Shown here in pieces: positions 33,901 through 44,592 of a stretch of DNA of 64,000 nt. The stretch is from Erythrobasidium yunnanense (taxonomy: Eukaryota > Basidiomycota > Cystobasidiomycetes > Erythrobasidiales > Erythrobasidiaceae). The notes below the pieces were generated by a model. The model worked only from the letters and a program-made list of their open reading frames with translations. It did not search any database and had not been told where the DNA came from. The stretch's first letter is position 1. Every line of letters begins with the position of its first letter. Position numbers and translations under genes: made by a program. The DNA lies in contig BCJC01000006.1 of NCBI GenBank assembly GCA_001600175.1, positions 1,801,973 through 1,865,972 on the forward strand, in the 5' to 3' direction.

Positions 33901-35659
33901 TCACCACTTTGATTCTTGGCTCGGAAGGTTTTGGTAGAATAGCCGGATAGTTTTATCATCGATCCTCTGCGCATGCATGTATACCGTTATTGTATTACGC
34001 GCCGTAACTCTGATCAATTTCTTGAATTCTGGAAACCCAGGCTGACCTTCTTTGATGTCTAGACATTGAGACATTGATTGGGATTGTCTTTAGCTGTATA
34101 AATCGCTGTCGTCAAGCTCTTGCAGCTTACAGGCGACTAGAAAGTGTGAAGCGTCCGATAATTCGAGCCTCTCTCCCGGATACTTGTCGAAAGTCACGGG
34201 AGCGATTTGCACCTTCACCGTAAACCGTTTGCCGCCCCCGAATAGCGCTGCTGGGATCAACTCGTCGTATTTCTTCCAGAATTGCCTATGCTTCTTGTCT
34301 ACTTCGTGTGCGCCGATGTCATCCAGACAGTGATCATACTTCAGACCTGACGGGTGTTCTGATACGCGGAAGTCTATGTGAGGGATCGTGTCCGGCTGCT
34401 TGCAGGGCTTCTTGTGCGCAGGCCAGTCTGTGACTTGACACGCTGGCAGTTGAACAGCAATCAGAAGTGAGCTATCAGGAGATGATGATGAGCGTCCGTC
34501 CTAGCAAGCATAACTCACCTCTCGAGCAATACGATACTATTCCACATCCTGAACAGGCCTGGTCCGCCTCTTTGCCGCAGCCGGCTGCGCATGCCACAGG
34601 TACTTGATACTTGGTTACGAGGCTCCTACCAAGATCGAGGACCGGCAATAGGAATGAGAGGTTGAAGTCCTTTTCCTCCTCTTCAAGATTTAGAGAAGGG
34701 CGATATTCTTCCGGAGCTACCACTTTCTGCGCGTTTTGTCGTAACAGATTGAGGAGCAGGTGCTGCTCGTTCAAAGTGCAGATGGAAGTGTTGGTCTGAC
34801 GACTGTGCTTTTTGTACCATTTTAGATCCGCCTCAGTTATCGTTATGCACGTCGTACTTCGCGTCACATGCTTGTACACCACGATGAGTAGGGGTTGTTT
34901 GGACTGTTCGCTCTCCGGTAACAGCTTTGTATTCAGATCGACAACTTGGTGAACCGTGACCAGTCGCATGAGAATTGCGCTGGTATCTTCTCTGTCAGTG
35001 AGAAAGAAGGCGCGCTGCTTTGCAACCGGAAGTGCGCACGATTGAGCGAAGAGTCCAACGGTCTGTACACATCGTCAGAAAGCGTAGCAGAATTCGCACA
35101 TGTTCTGGCCCAATACTTACCTGTCGCAAGTCTTCGAAAGCGTCAATCCCCTGTCTCATAGCTAGTGAGTCAAAGTATAACCATTCATCGCGTCGACCTA
35201 CGTATTTATGAAGACGATAATCGTCCACCTTCGCCATCATTCGCTGGTATCGACTTTGCGACCGGAACGCGCTGCCAACGAAGGCTTGATTCTCCTTGAT
35301 GCTGACATCCAGAACTGGAAGCTTGCCAGGATCGACTGCGAAAGGGCTGGCGAAGAAATAGTTCAGGCGCTCGCAAGCTGCAGGTATCGCAAGATCCAGT
35401 ATATAGCACAAGCCAGGAAGACACGTTAAAAGCGGGCAGAAGATGAGTAAGATGTTGGAACGTGAGACCAATATCGTATCGATGCGACATACACCTGAGC
35501 GCAAGCGTGAGACGTTTCTCTTTGGACTCTTCGGAAGTGCCAGGCAGGGAGGGAGACAAGCCCAGCGACTTGAACAGCTTGTCCTTCAGGCATCTGCATA
35601 ATCAGCAATCATCGTCGAAGCGTCCAAACGTCAGGAATCCGTACCCATTCAACCGTCAT
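33901..35659 (-). CDS. MYND zinc-finger protein, tandem family copy A
   Basis: First of four tandem paralogues. Exons: 35659-35645 (five codons, MTVEW), 35583-35493, 35377-35121, 35062 to about 34519, a MYND/C-terminal exon to about 34093, and a last exon ending at TGA 33903-33901. Order: exon 2 KSLGLSPSLPGTSEESKEKR; helix with ERLNYFFASPF; NEQHLLLNLLRQNAQK; then LSFLLP and a MYND finger CAAGCGKEADQACSGCG...YCS, split by an intron before CQVTDWPAHKKPC. After it come KQPDTIPHIDFRVSEHPSG, GGKRFTVKVQI and the family tail HAQRIDDKTIRLF...LPSQESKW. MYND fingers bind proline-containing partners; no SET or other catalytic domain is seen. The second exon seems to need an AAG acceptor (35586-35584). 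Function unknown; exon ends are by eye. Confidence 0.75.
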
Positions 35660-35930
35660 TCTGGGCGATGTAGCAAGTGCTTCGAGGCAATGATACGACG
35701 ATAACTCGAAAGCTAAGCTACAAGAGACCTGTCCAGCTTTGAAAAGTCGCTCGTCGGCTGGCCAAACAGGCCTTTGGTGGTCTGTGCTCGCGTCATCAGA
35801 CAGGCGCTGAAGAACTTCAATTCGACAACGATTCCATGATGATTGATAGTGGTCCACTGTGACACTCGTCCTGGACTACATAATGCGAGGATTGCTTGAA
35901 AAAGCATCCCGTAGATTGGCGATCTGCCCA

Positions 35931-35990
35931 TCACCATGCCAGATCCTGGCTAGGAAGATACTCTTCGTATACTCTGATGATATTAGACTG
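35931..35990 (-). pseudogene. 3' remnant of a fifth MYND-family copy
   Basis: On the minus strand this stretch reads NIIRVYEEYLPSQDLAW followed by TGA (35933-35931), matching the end of the last exon of the four family members (RVFHEDLPSQALTW, RVFHEDLPSEELKW, RLFYQNLPSQESKW, RVLLGDLPSQKMAW). It lies just 14 bases or so beyond the stop of copy B and has no recognisable upstream part, so it looks like the leftover end of a partly deleted duplicate. Short, hence moderate confidence. Confidence 0.55.
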
Positions 35991-36003
35991 AGAAGCATCC
36001 CGG

Positions 36004-37769
36004 TCACCAGGTCAATGCCTGGCTAGGAAGATCCTCATGGAAGACGCGAAGCGTCTGGTCATTGATTCTTTGCGCATAGATGAATAATCTTGCTCCATCA
36101 CGTCCAACTCTTCTTCCAAGTTCAGACATCTCTCGATAACCAGGTTGACCGCTGACTATAACTAGAGTGACAGACATTAGGGTAGTAGACAAAAGCCCCA
36201 GCATAAGCATGGACAGGAAAGCGCTCAGTCACGGATCAAGCAAGCTCACATGCCCATAGAGTCCGCGTAGTGTCGTATACACTCAGCGGACTGGTCATAT
36301 TCGGGATCTGAATCTTTACCATAAATCTCTTGTCATCACCGAATTTTGACGCGGAAATCAGCTCGTTATTATGCTTGTTGCTCGAGGACTTGTTGTGTTC
36401 TATGTCTATGGGAGCATCATTGCGATTGATTGTCGTCGTGAAATCCATGCCTGATGGATGACGTGACACTCGGACATCTATATGAGGTATAGTGTCCGGT
36501 TGTCGACAAGGCACTTTGTGAATAGCCCAATGCCGGGTTTGACATTCTACAAGGCGTAACACGTCAGTACGATCGCAAAGGCTACTGCTGTGCTCTGAAT
36601 GATTTCACCGCACCTTTAGAGCAATACGATGCTATTCCGCAACCAGCGCAGGTTAGATAGGCTTCTTTCGCGCAGCCAGCAGTACATATGACAGGAGCTT
36701 GGTATTTGGCCAAATGGGAGCTGCTGAGATTGTAGCATGGCAGAATGAAAGACAGCGCGAAATCTCTCTCGTCTGGAGCAAGCTCAAGCGCGGCACGATA
36801 GTCCTTCACCAGCTTCTCTGCGTTCTGCTGCAGCAGATTTAGAAGAAGATGCTGTTCCTCCAAAGGTGTCTCGGCGCTCTGCAGCTCTGTGCCTTGGTCA
36901 AACTGTCTCTGAATCCAGGACAGAGTAGCTCGAGCCGATTTAAGGAAGGCCGGACCCTTCCTGTCGTGCTTGTATATGACAACTAACAAAGGTTGTCGTG
37001 ATTGATCTTTTTTAGGCAGGTGTGTAGTGGAGAGGTCGACAGCTTCGCAAATCGCGACTACTCGTACGCTTATAGTACTTGTATCTTCTTTGTCCTGGAT
37101 AAGCAAGCATCTTTGACCCGTCCGAGGCTCCTCACATCTAGAAGCTATGCCTGCAAGTGCCTGTCGTACGGTACCTGTCAGCATGCCACTTATCTAGAGT
37201 AAGGTCTCACCTGTCTCAATCCAAAGAGAGTGTTAGGTCCCTTTGACGTATGAAGTCGTCAGCTAGACTGAATGCTTGTCCATGTAGTATTGAATTAGAC
37301 CTTACGTCTTCTCGCCCAAAAGTGCCAGTCACGGATTCTGCCAAGCTACCGGAAATGAATGCATCGATGACAGACTTTTTCCCTGCAGAACTGCTAGGAT
37401 CCAGTACTGCCAGCTTGCGAGGATCCACGATGAATGGCTTCACGAAGAAATAGTTCAGACGTTCCGAGCCTTATTGATGCGGTTTATAAGTCGGTGTGAA
37501 GACATGATGATATGAATTGGTAGGGAAGAGAAGTAAAGGGATAGATTGAAATCAGGTGATCATGTCCAATAGAAGTGTCGCGATGCGACATACACCGAAG
37601 CGCGAGCCTGATGCGTCTCTCTTTCGACGCTTCGGAGGTTCCAGGCAGGGACGGAGACAGGCCCAGCGCTTGAAGCAGCTTGTTCTACATGACACCAGGT
37701 GAGTTAACGGCATCGGACTTTGCTACCCAGAACGTCAAGATTGCCAAAACGTACTAGGTCAAGAGCCAT
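36004..37769 (-). CDS. MYND zinc-finger protein, tandem family copy B
   Basis: Second paralogue. The first exon is again five codons (MALDL, ATG 37769-37767), then NKLLQALGLSPSLPGTSE and KERRIRLALR with the same phase-1 donor (T then GTATGT). Next are the SERLNYFFVKPFIVDP exon, RCLLIQDKEDTSTISVRVVA, LLVVIYKHDRKGP, EEQHLLLNLLQQNAEKL and LSFILPCYNL. The MYND first half reads CTAGCAKEAYLTCAGCGIASYCSKG, and the second half after an intron CQTRHWAIHKVPC. Then KQPDTIPHIDVRVSRHPSG (first Gln/Pro as seen), DKRFMVKIQIP, YDTTRTLWAC and, in the last exon, GQPGYREMSELGRRV, YAQRINDQTLRVFHEDLPSQ and a TGG before TGA 36006-36004. No catalytic domain recognised. Its ATG is about 230 bases from copy C's stop. 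Confidence 0.78.
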
Positions 37770-38001
37770 TCCTTTCCTCCGAGTTGAAGAGTTTCTGATT
37801 GTGACAAGTCAAAGTATAAAGCCTAGTAAGTGTAAGGGCAAGATGTATGGACTAATCTGGCCCAAGCTTTGCGTTATCGAGAAGGACATTGCCAAAGAGA
37901 CCGGGCGCGTCCCGTGCACTTTCACAAGGCGTGAGTGAGACAGCTCGAACGAACCACTACCTACACTCTCCTCATAACGAAGAATGTCACATCAGAGCTC
38001 C

Positions 38002-39787
38002 TTACCATTTCAACTCTTCGCTAGGAAGATCCTCGTGAAATACGCGGAGAGTGTTGCCATCAATTCTAAGGGCATGAATGTAGATGAAAGTCACAATCGT
38101 CCTACGTTGAAATAGTCTTCTTCCGACATCTCTGATCTCTCGGAAGCCAGGTTGTCCCGTTAAGATGTCTATAGCCATAAGTGACACACCCAATGGGAAG
38201 CATCTCAGCCTCAGTAAAAGGAATAGCAAGACATATGCTTACACGCGTTCAAGGCATGCGTAGCATCATGCACGCTGATCGGCCAGTCTGGCTGAGGAGG
38301 AATCTCTATCTTGACCGTAAACCTCTTTCCATCTTCACACACATTTTCAGGCACCAATTCGGTCTGTCGCTTTCGCAGTTCGACCTGATGTAACAGGTCT
38401 ATAGGAGAGTCGTTCATGTCTAGCGCCATTCGCAGGGGACCTGATCTGTGGCTCTCTGGATGAACGGACACCTTGATGTCGATGTGTGGTAGAGTGTCCG
38501 GTTGCTTGCAGGGAGGAACCTTGTGCTTCGGCCAATCTTCCTTTTGACACTCTAGGGGACAGTGATGCAGGTTATGGCCAGCGCTTACCGTCAGCGTAGG
38601 TATATGGTAAAATCAGGCGCATCTCACCTTTGGTACAGTAGATTGCGATCCCACAAATTGCGCACGTCAGATCTGCTTCCCTTCCACACCCTGCCGCACA
38701 TTTCACCAGACCCTGATATCGTGCTAAATCACAACCATTGAGACTGAGGCACGGTAGCAGAAAGGACAAAGTGAAATCGTTGTTTAGCCCGCTGAGCTCT
38801 AGAGATTGGCGGTAGTCTTTCGTAAGCTTCTGCCCGTTCTGCTTTAGGAGATTCAGGAGAAGATGCTGCTCTTCTAGAGTAGACGAGATTTTTTCTAGTT
38901 TGACGTTGTCTTGCACAAGCTTGTGCATCCAGGAAAGACTGGCTTGGGGAGTGCCCAGCGTTTTGATTGAGAGTGTCTTATCTTGCTTATACATAACAAT
39001 GAGCAGAGGTCGCTTCTCCTGTCGCTCCTCCGGCAGGACGACCTGAGTGCTAAGGTGAACGACTTGATGTACAGCGAGCACCTTCAGAAGGATAGCACTT
39101 CGACCTTGTTTGTCTTGCAAAACCGCACAACACTGATTGTCCGGAGCTTGCTCGCAGGCGAGAGCGATTTTTAGAAGGGTCTGAGTTCTTCTTAGCCAGA
39201 GCTCCCATACGCCGACCCTTCGCACGACTTACCTGCTTTACATCAATAAACGCATCGAAGCCCTTTTATCAAAACGGAGTTTAGCCTCACAAGGGGAAGA
39301 ACAGCCTGTGACAAACGTACATGAGTACGCTTTAGATCGTTTCCCTTTCCCGCGACGGTATCTAGCCGGCTAAATGCCTCAGATATAGACTCAGACTCTT
39401 TTCCTGCGTTGTTGAAACGTGGAAGCTGTCGGGGATCCACTATGTAGGGTTTGTCGAAAAAGTAGTGCAGACGCTCGGAGGCTTATATTGTCATTGAATG
39501 CGGGCGTGTCGCGAGGTGAGGGTACATTGAATGCGGGCGTGTCGAGAGGTGAGGGTACAAGTCGGTCAGCAGGCCAGGTCCCAGTCATTCCGCGGGCAGG
39601 CTCCACGACATACATCTCAAAGCGAGTGTCAGACGTCTTTCTTTAGATTGTTCTGACGTAGTCGGCAAGGATGGAGCCAGCTTCATTGACTTTAGCAGAT
39701 TGTTCTAGACACAAGTTGTCATCAGTATGTGAGCAAAAATTAGGATAAGAACGTGTGAAAGATCTAGCTTACCAGATTGACAGCCAT
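38002..39787 (-). CDS. MYND zinc-finger protein, tandem family copy C
   Basis: Third paralogue. Five-codon first exon MAVNL (ATG 39787-39785), then NNLLKSMKLAPSLPTTSEQ and KERRLTLALR with the same T|GTATGT donor. The following intron (about 39617-39487) contains a 33-base tandem repeat. Next exons: SERLHYFFDKPYIVDPRQLP, KGFDAF, CCAVLQDKQGRSAILLKVLA, LLIVMYKQDKTL, EEQHLLLNLLKQNGQKL, LSFLLPCLSL. MYND first half CAAGCGREADLTCAICGIAIYCTKG, second half ECQKEDWPKHKVPPCKQPDT. Then IDIKVSVHPES, GKRFTVKIEIPPQPDWPISV, HDATHALNAC and the last exon with GQPGFREIRDVGRRL, IHALRIDGNTLRVFHEDLPS and a TGG before the stop at 38004-38002. Same architecture as copy B, to which it seems closest by eye. Function unknown. 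Confidence 0.78.
39492..39557. repeat. two tandem 33-base units inside an intron of MYND copy C
   Basis: Units 39492-39524 and 39525-39557 start CATTGAATGCGGGCGTGTCG and end GGTGAGGGTA; they differ by one base (C versus A near the middle). They lie in the second intron of copy C, just upstream on the plus strand of its acceptor. Introns of copies A and B lack it. Confidence 0.9.
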
Positions 39788-40110
39788 TTCGTGCAGCGGA
39801 GTAGTCGTCCCTTTCAGGTCAGATCAGTCAGAGATAGCTGCAGGGATGTGAATGGTCGGAGAGAGAAAGAAGATTTCCTGTCGAACGCCGCTTTTTGTTT
39901 CTCGTCGGACAAGTTTTGCCCAAACAAACCGATCGCGGACCGTGCGCCAGTATTGTCCAAGAAACCAGCTTTTCGAGCTCAGACAAGGGAGACAGGTTAA
40001 GACTCACTGAGAACTGCCGAAGAACTCGCAGCGGCTCTAAGGGTGCTGAAGGCATACTTTCGCCCAAGATGCGCATTGTATTGTCAGAACCAGACAGCGC
40101 TTCTGCTTCT
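39788..40110. other. spacer between MYND copies C and D
   Basis: About 320 bases between the start of copy C and the stop of copy D. Open frames exist on both strands but none carries family motifs. It presumably contains copy C's promoter. Confidence 0.35.
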
Positions 40111-41536
40111 TTACCACGCCATCTTCTGGCTGGGCAGGTCTCCAAGCAGTACTCTGACAGTAACGTCATCCATGTTTTGAGCGTATATACACAGTTTTAC
40201 ACGGTTTTGAGCTTCCGACACCCCGCTGTCTGATCAAGCCAGTCAGATCCCGGAAGTTAGGGTTAGTCTTGTGAATGACTGCGAACCAATCGGCAGAGCG
40301 GGATACGCATGAGAAGAAAAGAGCCAGTTAGTTTTGACACCAGAGGGCGGACGTCTGCCTGACTTACAGCCATCTATGCCTTTCCCAAAGATCCTCAGCT
40401 TTCGACCTCTCAAAGCGGTAAGCTTTGCGATGAATCGCTTGCCGTCTTGAAACACTATGCGGACTTCTGATCCGACAGGACCGAATGCATTTTCTGCAGG
40501 ATCGCTACTTAGCATCTTCGCCTTAATCGGTATTCCTGCCTTGATGTACGGTTGCCAAGCGACATGCTGGACTTCGAGATATGGTTGCTGTAAAACTTTC
40601 GTACACTCAGGAGTGTGTGTGTCCCAATGCTTGAGCTGACAGCCTAAGTGGAACATATAATTCTGGTAAGTATCGAAGGACTGGAAGCAGCGGCAACTTG
40701 CATACCTTTGGAGCAGTAGTGGGCGGCACCGCATCCTCGGCATTGTAAGCGCCCTTCCTTGCCGCAGCTAGGGCAGAAACGAGGCATCTGATGCTGTGCC
40801 AAGTACTCCGAAGTGAGATTGTAGCACGGTAACAGGAAAGAAGGCTCGTAGCCGGTCCCAATAGCAGGGCTACCTATGCCTCGCTTATCTGGTATTGCCA
40901 AGAGGTTCTGTTTGGGAGGTGCTTCAGGAGTACCGCCGTGCCCAGATTCACTGTGATTGTGTCAGGATTGTCCGCTATGGCTTTAGCAGCATATGCTGTA
41001 TCGTGTTTCTGATCGTTTTCGCCATCACGTGAAGCCCATACTATGTTGTAGGAGACAAATAGCATAGGCTGCAGCCCGCTTCCAGCCTTCTTAGATTGGC
41101 ACTTGTCACTGGCGGTCGCATAGGTAACCTCATGTGCAGCTAGTAGGCGTAAAGAGATGGTACAGCGACCTTGCGGATCCTTCAACACGACCGCATTTGA
41201 ACGAGCTTCTGCATCGTACTGCTTTGCAAGCTTTAAGAGGAGCTGAAGACAGCGAGTTGTTCAGCGGACTATTACAAAGCTCTGAGACGTCTCACGCACA
41301 TGTTTGAGGCCATTGAAAGCATCCAGAGACGTCAATGAGCCTCGCTTGTTGGGCATGCCATTCGCCGTCTCAGCCGCAGCTCCTTCGTCGCGAGCTTTCT
41401 CGAAGGGCAGTACCACTGGTCCAGCTTTCCATGTGCGTAGTTTCCACGGCGTTATCTTCGCATGTGGCTCGAAGTAGTAGTTCAATTTTTGTGCGGCTGC
41501 AGGATAGCGAAGGACGAAGATCGAAAGATCAGCCAT
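40111..41536 (-). CDS. MYND zinc-finger protein, divergent tandem family copy D
   Basis: Fourth and most divergent paralogue. Using ATG 41536-41534 it begins MADLSIFVLRYPAAAQKLNY, then YFEPHAKITPWKLRTW, LTSLDAFNGLKHV, LKDPQGRCTISLRLLAAHEV, and a stretch ending LLPCYNLTSEYLAQHQ. The MYND finger is canonical, CPSCGKEGRLQCRGCG...HYCSK, with the second half CQLKHWDTHTPEC after an intron in the same place as in A-C. Then DGKRFIAKLTALRGRKLRIF and, across a phase-1 intron, the tail CIYAQNMDDVTVRVLLGDLP, SQKMAW and TAA 40113-40111. The KQPDTIPHID segment of A-C is missing and replaced by unrelated sequence. Upstream (41702-41573) an open stretch with LSRLRATLEKTAAFRMLL may be the counterpart of exon 2, but I could not join it in phase, so the start is uncertain. 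Confidence 0.65.
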
Positions 41537-42167
41537 GCTTGCATTGGAGGCCGCCTAAAGTAATGTCTACCTCTAAGAGCATGCGAAATGCGGCGGTCTT
41601 TTCCAACGTCGCTCGTAGACGTGACAGAGGGACCAAGGCCGAAGCCTCGTAGCAACAAGTCGCGACTAGTCTCCCGTCCAGACTAGTTAGAGCACCCCTC
41701 ATTAGCAGAATGTACAGGTGTATAAGCTGCTCGCAATGCATACCCAGCCTAATCTTGATGCTACCTCCTTCGATAGAAGCATTCTGCCCTTGCAATCCGT
41801 AAGGCCTGGCACACGAATGGTGAGAGGGAAAAAAGGTGGGACGATGCTACACAACGTATGCGCGATAATTCGGATCGCAGGTTTCGTCAGGCATCTTCTG
41901 CTAGGTCAGACGACCGACTTGACGGAACGGTAGACCAGTGTCGTTTGCGCAGGGCCAGGTATCGGAAGTATCAGCATGGCTACGCGAGAGTCCTTCTTTG
42001 GTCGCGATGCAGAGCTGCGAGCTTCGAAGTCTGTAGACCCTCACGGCACTTCCGGGTTGCATTAGGGATCTTGACAGGAAGCTTTGTTGAGACCAGGACG
42101 ACTTCGCGACGGCATGAAGGACATGTTCAGGCAATAGGTAAGGGTCACTTTGGATTTGTGTAGCAGC
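41537..42167. other. spacer between MYND copy D and the Sly41-type gene
   Basis: About 630 bases. The left part (minus strand 41702-41573) is open and may belong to copy D. The rest probably holds the two divergent promoters. There is a GGTAAG at 42137 and a GACAG at 42186 that would make an intron, but the frame before it has no usable start, so I left the carrier as starting at 42168. Confidence 0.35.
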
Positions 42168-44238
42168 ATGCTCAATGATTTCGACAGGTTGCGCTCTGGC
42201 CAAGCCCCAAATCCCAAAAACAAAGGCAAAAAGTCAAGGACGCTTATTCTGACAGCAAAAGGGCGACCTGGAGAACACGTAGAGCGCCCTTTGGACGCGG
42301 ATACGGCTGGCTTGCTGCCTTGCGAAATGCCTGGCCTGCGAAACTCGACAACAGCAACGATCCCAGCGAGCCTCAACGCGCACGATAGCGGCAGCGGCAG
42401 GCAGAGCGAGTCTGAGCTGTTCAAAGGAGTTCCTACAAACACATACTGGCCGCCTAGCCCTCCTAGATCTCGCTCGACTTCGCCGTACGGCTCGAGAAAG
42501 CAGCAGCAGCTCGATACGTCCGCTGGAAGCGTCGCAAGGCATCGAAACGTAGGCAATAGCCCTGTAATGCAGATGCAGCAGTTACAGCCTGCATCGTCGT
42601 CGTCCGCTACGATGGTGAGAACCAACAGCAACCCTGCAATCGTGCCCAACGGCTCGAATGGCACATCTACGGCAAGCCAGCGTAAAGGATCGTTCCCTCA
42701 GACGAATATCGGATTGGGGCTACCTAATAGCTTTGTGTATCCCAACGTGGCTCCTTACGGCGATCATACGAACGGAGGGCAGCACCACGTCCACTATGCT
42801 CAGGATACCAAGATTCCGAACGGCGCTGCTGGCATGGCCGCTGGCTTCTACAATAAAGCGACTGACTTTGTCAGCAAAGGGTTACAGCAGCAACAGCGCT
42901 CGTTGCCCACCCATTCCACCTCACCTGCGCCCATGAATCCTCTATCATCTTCAGCACCTTCTTCCGCCTCTACCCACACTCGAAGCCATTCGAGGCGGAA
43001 AAGTATCGCACAAGCTATAGCTCCTTCCATATCTACAGTGCGCTTCGTCTCTTATTGCGCCCTTTGGTATACCTCCTCAGCTCTCTCTTCCAACACTGGA
43101 AAGTCGATCCTCATCAGATACAAATACCCCGTCACCTTGACATTTGTGCAATTTGGATTTGTCGCGGGATGGTGTGTCATCTTCTGCGTCGGGCGGACAA
43201 AGTTGGCAACCATGAAAGCGAACGGATCTTCAGGGCACCATTCGCGGAGCATGTCGGTCGCGCAACACTATGCGTTTTCGAAGAGTTGGGGCATTAAGAA
43301 GCCCACAAGAAAAGCGCTCGAAAGCGTCGTCGTGATGAGCGTGTTCCAGATCGCCGGTCATGTATTCTCAAGTATGGCGATCGCTCGTGTCCCTGTCAGC
43401 ACAGTGCATACTATCAAAGTGAGTGGTGAGAATGCTAGCACGTACTTAGACTATTCTGATCATTGGCGCACAGGCTCTTTCGCCTCTCTTTACCGTACTT
43501 TCCTACGGTCTCCTATTCCAAGTCCGATACTCCTATAACACCTATGTCTCCCTTCTTCCTCTCACTCTCGGCGTCATGCTTGCTTGCTCCTTCGACTTCC
43601 GCGCAAATGCAGTCGGGTTCCTATGCGCCCTAGGCTCGACACTCGTCTTCGTCTCGCAAAACATCTTCTCCAAGAAGCTACTGCCGAAGGATGGCGGAGC
43701 CTCATCTCAGTCATCAGCCGACGGTGCCGATCGCAAGCTCGATAAATTACATCTTCTGCTTTATTCCAGCGGGATGGCTTTTCTAGGAATGATACCCTTA
43801 TGGGCATACTACGACGGCTATCGCTTCTTGGTTTCTTCAGAACCTACAGTCAGAAGCGCCTCCTGGTCTACCTTGATTGTCCTCTTCACGATGAACGGCA
43901 CCGTGCACTTCCTACAGAATCTGCTGGCTTTCGCTATCCTTTCACTCACGTCTCCCGTGACTTACTCGATCGCAAGCTTGGTCAAGAGGATAGCAGTGAT
44001 ATGCATGGCGATCATCTGGTTCAGACAGCCGGTCTATCTAGTCCAGGGATTGGGTATCTGTCTCACCTTCACCGGTCTGTATATGTATAATCTGGCGAAG
44101 GGTGATGTCGAGAGGGGCGAGAATGTGAGGGTCAGAGTTGAAAGGAGGAACACGATGGGTGCTCTTCTGCCCACTACGAAGGAAGATGTAGCGCTAGAAG
44201 ACACGAAGACAGGCAAGGGGTGGGGAGTGGTCCGGTAG
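42168..44238 (+). CDS. SLY41: Sly41-type triose-phosphate-translocator-family transporter
   Basis: Endomembrane carrier of the drug/metabolite superfamily, TPT group; yeast Sly41 is an ER/Golgi protein that suppresses loss of Ypt1. Two exons, 42168-43418 and 43474-44238, 671 codons. The first about 285 residues are a Ser/Gln/Asn-rich disordered cytosolic stretch, then about ten membrane helices starting near VRFVSYCALWYTSSALSSN. Family patterns: KYPVTLTFVQF (first helix pair), ARVPVSTVHTIK followed after the intron by ALSPLFTVLSYGLLF, FVSQNIFSKKLL, and SLTSPVTYSIASLVKRI near the end. The tail is short and charged. The start at 42168 is the first ATG in the long frame. The gene name follows family resemblance only. 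Confidence 0.85.
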
Positions 44239-44592
44239 CCCAGAAGCTAGTTATGCAGGGGGGTTAGGCAGTTATAGATTCACATGTAGTTGTCTAGAAT
44301 ACCCTGTGAGTATCCCTTCGAGTACGTATGTTCAGCTAGCACAGCACTGATACGTGTCTTTCTAGCATTAGACTTTGTAACACCTGTGCTCCATATGCGA
44401 TGCATGTTGTGTATCACGATTTCTTCACTGCGGCGCAACTCGAAATGCTTACACAATGCACTAATTCCAGTCTGAGCACACCACTGTACTCAGCGAACGG
44501 ACTACACAAACCCTACGACTGCTACTGACTCCACAACTCTTCACACCATGCTGATGACTGCTTATCTGTCTGCCTACTCCTACTTGATCTGT
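44239..44592. other. convergent 3' intergenic stretch
   Basis: About 350 bases between the stops of the Sly41-type gene and the minus-strand gene beyond. No gene, repeat or RNA structure was recognised. Confidence 0.4.

Noticed and set aside
39492-39557. CRISPR-like direct repeats
   Set aside because: Two directly abutting units with no spacers, inside a fungal intron; a minisatellite seed.
33901-41702. Mobile element as driver of the MYND array
   Set aside because: I looked for terminal repeats, integrase or reverse-transcriptase motifs around the copies and saw none; unequal crossing-over is simpler.
42105-42186. Upstream exon for the Sly41-type gene ending at GGTAAG
   Set aside because: The frame that would join the main exon has a stop just upstream and no ATG.
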